A stretch of 64,000 nt of DNA from CAYRVX01 sp964427875 (GTDB lineage Bacteria > Planctomycetota > Phycisphaerae > SM23-33). Under the pieces are notes generated by a model, which worked only from the letters and a program-made list of their open reading frames with translations, had not been told where the DNA came from and ran no database searches. This document shows, piece by piece, positions 58,136-64,000 of the stretch. Position 1 is the first letter of the stretch. Every line of letters begins with the position of its first letter. A program made the position numbers and the translations under genes. The stretch spans positions 16,085-80,084 of the forward strand of contig CAYRVX010000014.1 of NCBI GenBank assembly GCA_964427875.1. Reading direction: 5' to 3'.

Positions 58136-59344
58136 TCAGATTGTATATTCTCCCTTGTTTCTGGGCTCGGTGAGGTCGATCCACTTCTGTTCGGGCTTGG
58201 CGACGGCGTACCAGCCCCGGGCCAGGTACAGCGCGTCGAGAACGGCGATGGCGGCCATGGCCTCGGCCACGGGATAGATCCGCGGCAGGATCGTGACGTC
58301 GCGGCGGGTGATGGCCTCGAGCGTCTTGGCCTCCATGGTCATCATGTCCACGGTCTTCTGGTTCTTCGAGATCGTGGGGGTGGGCTTGACGGACATCTTG
58401 ACGAGCAGGTCCTCGCCGTTGCTCATGCCTCCGAGGAAGCCCCCGCAGTGGTTGGTCTCGAAGCGGACCCTGCCGTCCTCTAGTAACGGCTGATCGTTCC
58501 ACTCGCTGCCGAGCATCTTCGCGGCCCGGAAGCCGTCGCCGAACTCGAGGCCGGTCATCGCTCCGATGCTGCACAGCCCGTGCGCGATCGTGGCCTTCAG
58601 CTTGTCGAACACCGGCTCGCCGAGCCCGGCGGGCACGCCCCGCGCCACCAGCTCGATCACCCCGCCGGCCGTGTCGCCCGCCTCGCGCACTTCCAGAAGG
58701 TCCGCGAGCATCTCATCCGCCGCGTCGAGGTCGCAGCAGTTCAGGTCGTTCTTGCGGTAGTTGGCCTTCATCTCCTGGAAGCTCATGGTCCCGCCGGTCA
58801 GGCAGCGCCCTTTGATGCCGTGCGACTCGATCACGTGGGAGAGGACCTCGATGCCTTCGCGTGCGAGGATCTGCTTGGCGACGGCCCCGCCGGCGACGCG
58901 GGCGCAGGTTTCGCGGCCGCTGGCCCGCCCGGCCCCGCACCAGTCGGCGTGCCGGCCGTACTTGTAGAAGAAATTCACTTCCGCATGGCCGGGGCGGATG
59001 ACGTCCTTGACCTGGCGATACTGGTCGATGTGGATGTCCTGCGTGTCGATGTTGCGGATCAGCAGGCCCACCGGCGCGCCGGTCGTCTTGCCCTCGAACA
59101 TCCCGCTGACGATCTCCACGCGGTCCGTCTCCTTGCGGGGCGAGTCGATCTTGCTCCGGCCCGGGCGGCGCTTGTCGAGCTCGTTCTGGATCTTCTGCGC
59201 GTCCAGCTTGATGCCGGCCGGCACGCCGCTGACGACCGCAAACAGCGCCCCCCCGTAGCCGGACTCCTCGGCCGTCTGATGCCAGCCGTACGATTCGCCG
59301 CAGGTCGTTACCTGGAACACTCGTCCAAAGGTGTTGCCTAGCAC
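58136..59344 (-). CDS. aroC: Chorismate synthase
   Basis: This is a 402-residue protein starting at GTG (59344), with AAGGAGACAGG upstream. It makes chorismate from 5-enolpyruvylshikimate-3-phosphate with reduced FMN, the last step of the shikimate pathway. Seen are the start 'LGNTFGRVFQVTTCGESYGW', 'RRPGRSKIDSPRKETDRVEI', 'VIRPGHAEVNFFYKYGRHAD' and 'GRASGRETCARVAGGAVAKQ' (the FMN and substrate arginines), and 'RFETNHCGGFLGGMSNGEDL'. 'RHADWCGAGRASGRE' replaces the usual Asp-Tyr-Arg-Gly-Gly run. It follows aroA with a 75-base gap, probably one operon. Confidence 0.97.
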   Translation of the reverse strand: MLGNTFGRVFQVTTCGESYGWHQTAEESGYGGALFAVVSGVPAGIKLDAQKIQNELDKRRPGRSKIDSPRKETDRVEIVSGMFEGKTTGAPVGLLIRNIDTQDIHIDQYRQVKDVIRPGHAEVNFFYKYGRHADWCGAGRASGRETCARVAGGAVAKQILAREGIEVLSHVIESHGIKGRCLTGGTMSFQEMKANYRKNDLNCCDLDAADEMLADLLEVREAGDTAGGVIELVARGVPAGLGEPVFDKLKATIAHGLCSIGAMTGLEFGDGFRAAKMLGSEWNDQPLLEDGRVRFETNHCGGFLGGMSNGEDLLVKMSVKPTPTISKNQKTVDMMTMEAKTLEAITRRDVTILPRIYPVAEAMAAIAVLDALYLARGWYAVAKPEQKWIDLTEPRNKGEYTI

Positions 59345-59419
59345 TTGCCTGTCTCCTTGTCCTGGTTCTCCTTGGTGCGGGATTGTCGCCGGCCGGCCGC
59401 ACGCGCCGGCGGCGCGGCA

Positions 59420-60703
59420 TCACTTCATCGCCCGCATGTCGCAGCCGATCGCCTGCATCTCGGCGACGAACGCGGGGAACGTCTTTTTGACGCACTCGAC
59501 GCCGGAGATCACGGTCGTGCCGTCGGCGACGAGCCCGGCCACGGCGAGGGTCATGGCCATTCGGTGGTCCCAGCGGCTGTCGAGCCTCGCGCCGCGAAGG
59601 GGCCCGCCGCGGATCACCAGCCCGTCGTCCCGCTCCTCGACCTCGGCGCCCATTTCCGTGAGCGCCTTGCACATCTCGCTGATGCGGTCGCATTCCTTGT
59701 GGCGGCAGACCTCGGCGTTCGCCAGGACGGTTTCGCCTTCGGCCCGCGTGGCGACGACGGCCAGGAGCATGAACTGGTCGATGAAATCGTTGCAGTCGAT
59801 CTCGCGCCCCGCGAGCTTGCTGCTCCTCGCGGCGATGACGTCGTCGGCGACCTCGATGTCGGCGCCCATGTCCCGCAGGACGTCCACGACGGCCTTGTCG
59901 CCCTGGCTGTCGGCGAAGTCCATCCCGTGGATGCGGACCTCGCTGTCCTCGGTGACCACGGCCGCGGCGATGGGGTACAACGCCGCCGACCAGTCCAGCG
60001 GGACCTTGGCCTCGAAGGCCCCCCAGCGGCTGCGCCCGCGGATGCGATAGTGCTCGAAGTTGTCGTTGCTGTACTCGACCCCGCAGCGGGCGAGCCAGTC
60101 CAGCGTGACGCCCACCCAGGGCTTTTCGCCCGGCCGGCGGACGATGAGGTCGCTCGGCGCGTCGGCCAGCGACGCGGCGATCAACAACGACGAGACGGGC
60201 TGGGAGTCCATGCCGTCGATCTCGGCACGCCCGCCCTTGAGGCGCCCGCGGACGACGATCGGGGCGTGCCCGTCGCCCTTGGTCGAAACGGCCCAGGCGC
60301 CGAGGTCCTTCAGCGCGTCGATCAGGGGCTGGCAGAGCCGAATGTGACGGATCGAGTGGTCGCCGGTCAGCACGGTGTAGCCCTCGCAGCACGCCGCGAG
60401 GCCCATGAAGAACCGCAGGATGATGCCGCTGTTGCCGCAGTCAATCACGTCGTCGGGCGTCTTGAGCTCCCCGCCCGTGCCGAGGATTTCCCAGGCACTG
60501 TTGGCCTTCGGGGTGATCTGCGCGCCGAACGTCTCCAGCGCCTCGATGCCCCTCATCCAGTCGTTGGAGGCGGCCGGGGCGATGATCTTGCTCGTGCCTT
60601 CCGCCAGGGCCGCCATGATCAGCGCGCGGAACGAATGGCTCTTGTTCGGCGGGACCTTGACGGTCCCGTGAAGGTCCGGCGATTTCTGTACGGCCAGGTC
60701 CAT
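59420..60703 (-). CDS. aroA: 3-phosphoshikimate 1-carboxyvinyltransferase (EPSP synthase)
   Basis: This is a 427-residue protein, with GGAGGCGCGAGGA before the ATG. It joins shikimate-3-phosphate and PEP. Substrate motifs are 'PPNKSHSFRALIMAAL' (Lys21, Ser22, Arg26), 'IDCGNSGIILRFFMG', 'GMDSQPVSSLLIAASL', 'CNDFIDQFMLLAVVA' (catalytic Asp), 'CRHKECDRI' and 'DHRMAMTLAVAGL' with 'KKTFPAF'. The PEP-loop reads GNSGIILRF instead of the usual GNAGTAMRP: Ile for Thr97 and Phe for Pro101 (E. coli numbering). It is followed by aroC. Confidence 0.96.
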   Translation of the reverse strand: MDLAVQKSPDLHGTVKVPPNKSHSFRALIMAALAEGTSKIIAPAASNDWMRGIEALETFGAQITPKANSAWEILGTGGELKTPDDVIDCGNSGIILRFFMGLAACCEGYTVLTGDHSIRHIRLCQPLIDALKDLGAWAVSTKGDGHAPIVVRGRLKGGRAEIDGMDSQPVSSLLIAASLADAPSDLIVRRPGEKPWVGVTLDWLARCGVEYSNDNFEHYRIRGRSRWGAFEAKVPLDWSAALYPIAAAVVTEDSEVRIHGMDFADSQGDKAVVDVLRDMGADIEVADDVIAARSSKLAGREIDCNDFIDQFMLLAVVATRAEGETVLANAEVCRHKECDRISEMCKALTEMGAEVEERDDGLVIRGGPLRGARLDSRWDHRMAMTLAVAGLVADGTTVISGVECVKKTFPAFVAEMQAIGCDMRAMK

Positions 60704-60896
60704 TCCTCGCGCCTCCGCGCGTTGCGTATGCTACGGGCAAGGTGCTCCTGATGCAAGAGCGACGAAGAGGGCAAATGTCGGCAGGAGAGGATGGCCTGCG
60801 CAGCGCCATCACGCAGAAACTCCAGCTGCCGGCTACAGCGTGCGCACGCGGTTGGGGCGAACCATGCCCCAGTACGGTCGCGTGCCCAGAGCGTTC

Positions 60897-62468
60897 TCAG
60901 CCTTCGAACAGGTGAAGCTGACACTGGCATGGCGACTGAAGTTCGGGGAGTGCCTTGAGGATCGTCTCGGCTGGGGCTTCGCCAAGTTCCCTGGGCTCCA
61001 GCTTGTGGAGCCCACCCCCGTAAACCCGACCGGCTCGAAGGAGCGATTCCGTGGTTATGGCCTGAAGGGCTCGCCAGACGGCTCGCCTCGACTCAGGGCT
61101 CGCGCCCGTCGCCCTGGCGACGTCAGGCCTGGGGTAGAGCAACAGGTAGACGTTTGCCGCCGTCGCTCGGGAGTGATTCAATATGAAGCGGAAGGCGCCC
61201 CTATCGCTCTTTCTGCGTCCCATGTACGTGCAGAGGAATGGCGCGGCGGGGCGACGTTCCTGCGAGTACCACGGGCGGCGGTGTCTGCATAGATATCGCT
61301 GATGGATCTCCCTGGCCATCCCTTCCTGCAAGTACTCCCACACGTGGGGGTGGCTCTTCCGGATAGCCGCTTCCGGCAGAGGGCAGTTCAGCAGAAAGAG
61401 CCTATGCTCAATCAGGGGATTCCCGTGCCTGTCGGCGTCTATCTCGTCAGCCGTCAGAAGCCTTGGGCTGGGCAGGATAGGCTCAAGAAACGCCTCTGGG
61501 ATCTGGCGCTCGATTGCGTCTCTCGCCCTCAAGATGAAGAAGTCATTAGCTCCCGTTGCCAGACCGCGCTTGATGGCGAAGAAGTCGGAGAGCTTCGGGC
61601 CTCTGTAGTCGGCTTCATCACCATCCGTTGCGAACGGTGCTCTTGACCACTTGGCGTCTGCTCGAAGCGAAGCCGCCTCGATCAGCCTCGATATGCGAGG
61701 TTCTCTCAATGACCCGCCATATGTGAACGTGACAACATGCCCAGGGACGGGCCCGGATTTCCTGAAACACACTACGGCGGAGGAAACAAGCGCATCCGCG
61801 AATTGCACATCACTTGGGTCAAAGCGATGCACCCGGAGCAGGGCCACTCGCCTGAGGAGATACTCCTTGAGCGGCGTCCCGTAATTCACATCCATGAACT
61901 CGCTTGGGATCAGCCATACGGCCAAGCCCTCATCCGCCATCCAGGCGTGACAGATGCAAAGGAAGTAGCAATAGAGGCCAGCCAGCCCATTCATCTGCAC
62001 CGCTGCTGTCTGGCGGGCGACCCTCTGGAGCCTTGCCTTCTGGGCCCTCGCCAGGTGATGGTGCCTGACATACGGAGGATTGCACACAACGAGGTCCACC
62101 TTCCCTTCGCCGTGCACCGGGATGGCGCTCCGAGTGAAATCCGCCAACCGCAGGTCAAGGGGAGAATCTGCCCATAGTCGGGCCGCCTGTTCGCCATAGT
62201 GGCGGTCAATCTCGTAGCCGATTGCTGCTTGGATCGTGTCTCGCCCAAAGCAGCGAAGAAGGGCGGAGTAGAACGCACCTGTTCCGAAGGCGGGGTCCAT
62301 GAAACGGATGGACCTTGCTGGTCCCAGCAAGGACTTGGCCAGACGTACAATCTCGGTCGCCAGGACACTGGGTGTGGCGAACTGACCAAGCTTGTTTCTC
62401 TCCCCTTGAGACTTCGCAGCGTCCAAGGTTGCTTGGAGATGCAGTCGCTTCTCTTCCAACAAGCTCAT
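60897..62468 (-). CDS. Type II restriction-modification adenine-N6 DNA methyltransferase (gamma class)
   Basis: This is a 523-residue protein, with AAAGGGC before the ATG. The SAM-binding motif I is 'FMDPAFGTGAFY' (residues 57-67), the catalytic motif IV is NPPY (130-133) and motif X 'GQFATPSVLA' (29-38) precedes motif I, the gamma-class order X-I-IV. The C-terminal 300 residues are the target-recognition region ('IKRGLATGANDFFIL', 'PILPSPRLLTADEID'), as in Eco57I/TaqI-like enzymes. It starts 12 bases after the restriction endonuclease and protects the host site. Base composition is lower in GC than the aro and recA genes on both sides. Confidence 0.92.
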   Translation of the reverse strand: MSLLEEKRLHLQATLDAAKSQGERNKLGQFATPSVLATEIVRLAKSLLGPARSIRFMDPAFGTGAFYSALLRCFGRDTIQAAIGYEIDRHYGEQAARLWADSPLDLRLADFTRSAIPVHGEGKVDLVVCNPPYVRHHHLARAQKARLQRVARQTAAVQMNGLAGLYCYFLCICHAWMADEGLAVWLIPSEFMDVNYGTPLKEYLLRRVALLRVHRFDPSDVQFADALVSSAVVCFRKSGPVPGHVVTFTYGGSLREPRISRLIEAASLRADAKWSRAPFATDGDEADYRGPKLSDFFAIKRGLATGANDFFILRARDAIERQIPEAFLEPILPSPRLLTADEIDADRHGNPLIEHRLFLLNCPLPEAAIRKSHPHVWEYLQEGMAREIHQRYLCRHRRPWYSQERRPAAPFLCTYMGRRKSDRGAFRFILNHSRATAANVYLLLYPRPDVARATGASPESRRAVWRALQAITTESLLRAGRVYGGGLHKLEPRELGEAPAETILKALPELQSPCQCQLHLFEG

Positions 62469-62480
62469 GCTTGCCCTTTG

Positions 62481-63440
62481 TCAGAGGCCGAACTCGGCAA
62501 GATCGTCGATCCGATGTTCCCAGACCCAGTCTATCCCTTCCGCCGCCTCATAGCCAAGATACCCGCTGTCGAAGTAACCACAAAGGAAAAGCACATAGGT
62601 GACCTCATTGCCGTAAGCGCCGCGAAGCTGGTTCACCTTCGTAGCCTCTTCTTTGCGTCTCTTGTTGGTGTTCGTGAAGTCACCCGCCGATTTTGCCTCC
62701 ACCAAGAGGGGCAGACCGCGGCCCCCTGCCCTCACCGGCTTGACGGCCACATCCACAGCCACGTTGACACGTCGTTTCCCGTTGAGAGCGACGGGCACGT
62801 TAAGGCGGAAGCTGAATGTGCCCGCGCGCATCTCCTGAGGTGTGGACTTTGGGCCGGGCTTGGCGTGGGAGTATCCCCGCCGTTCGAGCCAGCGCCTGAT
62901 CGCGGCAAGTTGCCTGCGCTCCTGGGCGTTCCTGATGATCGGATTGGCAACCGCTCCGCAAAGCCGATCCGCCACGATAGTTGAGGCCCTGTAGACGTCT
63001 TGCTGCTCGGGTTCAGTGCCGCCTTCCAGCCAAGGGAATATGTCCCGGTCCGCAAGCCGCACGATCATCCTGCCGATAGCTCGGAGCTCCCTATCGGCTC
63101 GGCGTTTCTCCAGACGAGGCGACACCCGCCCATGGTCCTCCATGTTCTTGACCAGATTCTTGGATACGCCGGCCAGACCCACCAGCCTGTCGCGGGCCAG
63201 AGGCGGCGCCGTCGCCATCCGAAGCATCTGCAAAACCTCCGGGTGCTCCCGGAGCATGTTGTGGGAAATATCTCGCAGGTTGTTTGCCCAGCGCAGAGCT
63301 GCCTCCACTTGCTTCGCGGTCTTCTCCCGGGTCTCTCGGTAGGCCCTCGGCGCGAACCTGAGAAACCACTTGTTGTAGTAATCGACGGATCGCGCGATGT
63401 CCACCTTCCAGCGTTGCGGCTTGTCAGCGTTCACAACCAT
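62481..63440 (-). CDS. XamI-like type II restriction endonuclease
   Basis: This is a 319-residue protein; the ATG at 63440 has GAGGAGG upstream. The C-terminal half has the PD-(D/E)xK-like core 'VNVAVDVAVKPVRAGGRGLP' and 'LLVEAKSAGDFTNTNKRRKE' (Asp230, Glu248 and Lys250 as candidate catalytic residues), followed by 'YVLFLCGYFDSGYLGYEAAE' and 'GIDWVWEHRIDDLAEFGL'. As far as I recall this is the RE_XamI family (XamI cuts GTCGAC), where an XamI-type endonuclease precedes its m6A methyltransferase as here. The recognition site of this enzyme is not determined by the sequence alone. Confidence 0.82.
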   Translation of the reverse strand: MVVNADKPQRWKVDIARSVDYYNKWFLRFAPRAYRETREKTAKQVEAALRWANNLRDISHNMLREHPEVLQMLRMATAPPLARDRLVGLAGVSKNLVKNMEDHGRVSPRLEKRRADRELRAIGRMIVRLADRDIFPWLEGGTEPEQQDVYRASTIVADRLCGAVANPIIRNAQERRQLAAIRRWLERRGYSHAKPGPKSTPQEMRAGTFSFRLNVPVALNGKRRVNVAVDVAVKPVRAGGRGLPLLVEAKSAGDFTNTNKRRKEEATKVNQLRGAYGNEVTYVLFLCGYFDSGYLGYEAAEGIDWVWEHRIDDLAEFGL

Positions 63441-63557
63441 GCGGGCCTCCTCGCGGCCCTTCAGCCTCTGTTGCCAGGGCCTTGGCGGCGCTCCTGCTGC
63501 CAATACAGCAGGTCGAAATGCTCAAACCAAGCCGTGGCGACATGTCTGCCGGCCCGG

Positions 63558-64000
63558 CTACTTCTGGGGCGGTTGCTCCAGCAGGTGCGGGGCGACCCGC
63601 TCGAGGACGGCGTGGCGGACCTCCTCGATGAGATCGGGATTGTCCTTGAGGAAGCCGACGGCCTTGGTGCGTCCCTGGCCCAGCCGGACGTCGCCGCAAC
63701 TGAACCAGGCGCCCTGCTTGGTGATGACGTCGTTCTCCACGGCCAGGTCGAGCAGGTCGCCGATGGTGTTGATGCCGCTGTCGAAGAGGATGTCGAACTC
63801 GGCCCTGCGATACGGCGGGGCGATCTTGTTCTTGACGACCCGCACGCGGACGCGATTGCCCACGGCCTCGTCGCCCTCCTTGATCGTGCTGACGCGGCGG
63901 ACCTCGATACGGACGGAGCTGTAGAACTTCAGCGCGTTGCCGCCGGGCGTCGTCTCGGGGTTGCCGAACATCACGCCGATCTTCATCCGGATCTGGTTGA
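63558..64000 (-). CDS. recA: RecA recombinase, C-terminal part (5' end beyond the window)
   Basis: About 147 residues are visible, running off the right edge. The sequence contains 'NQIRMKIGVMFGNPETTPGG' followed by NALKFYSSVRIEVRR, the strongly conserved RecA segment around L2, and then the C-terminal domain ('NDVITKQGAWFSCGDVRLGQ', 'GRTKAVGFLKDNPDLIEEVR'). It ends 'LEQPPQK' without the usual long acidic tail. RecA drives homologous repair and the SOS response. The restriction-modification genes lie directly downstream with a 117-base gap. Confidence 0.96.
   Translation of the reverse strand, partial: NQIRMKIGVMFGNPETTPGGNALKFYSSVRIEVRRVSTIKEGDEAVGNRVRVRVVKNKIAPPYRRAEFDILFDSGINTIGDLLDLAVENDVITKQGAWFSCGDVRLGQGRTKAVGFLKDNPDLIEEVRHAVLERVAPHLLEQPPQK

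Overview
The window is high-GC DNA, almost certainly from a member of the Planctomycetota (perhaps Phycisphaerae or a relative). The signs are several Tat-exported formylglycine sulfatases, secreted glycosidases, PQQ-type and FG-GAP propellers, a LEPR-XLL surface-protein fragment, PmoA/DUF6807 and DUF6786-type proteins, and MBOAT/AlgX O-acetylation genes. A run of exactly 100 N at 46997-47096 shows it is a draft scaffold, probably a metagenome bin. I saw no tRNA, rRNA or CRISPR array.

Layout. 1-2986 (minus): the end-truncated start of a DUF433 antitoxin-like gene, a small membrane protein and a large HEAT-repeat protein. 3124-12137 (plus): a zinc dehydrogenase, a LamG lipoprotein, then an exopolysaccharide O-acetylation set (MBOAT plus two AlgX/AlgJ-like SGNH proteins), a CBM9-like protein and a DUF6786-like lipoprotein. 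12173-15223 (plus): two sulfatases. 15289-19061 (minus): a complete ribose-type sugar ABC importer followed by a DUF2283 gene. 19275-21050 (plus): an alpha-L-fucosidase, divergent from the importer. 21203-32292 (minus): a tight five-gene run (TPR giant, FG-GAP protein, PQQ-type propeller, unknown, sulfatase). 32529-36777 (plus): a second FG-GAP protein and an alpha-L-rhamnosidase. Together these point to breakdown of sulfated fucose- or rhamnose-containing polysaccharides.

36778-37887 is a non-coding block packed with degenerate short repeats. Next comes the most interesting part, 37888-42259. It is a visibly lower-GC, tightly overlapping six-gene operon under a promoter with a palindromic operator. 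Its genes encode an acyl-carrier-like protein with a DSL motif, an XRE repressor, an ImmA/IrrE metallopeptidase, a thymidylate-synthase-like protein, a protein of the 5-hydroxymethyl-dU kinase/thymine-pyrophosphorylase helical family, and a radical SAM/SPASM enzyme. I do not know of a described system with this composition. I read it as a candidate pyrimidine (thymine/uracil) hypermodification or nucleotide-signalling system under ImmA-XRE control.

42166-45370 is a scarred region: an SGNH esterase with an apparent frameshifted end, a second GDSL esterase, a truncated LEPR-XLL beta-helix gene, two copies of the same orphan gene tail, and a nested inverted-repeat element. 45668-49156 holds an HPP membrane protein and a two-gene NTPase system (an intact P-loop ATPase followed by a TPR protein with a degenerate NTPase-like front half). 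49362-57981 holds secreted proteins of carbohydrate-active or unknown type. 58136-64000 (minus) is a housekeeping backbone (aroC, aroA, recA) interrupted by an XamI-like type II restriction-modification pair of lower GC.
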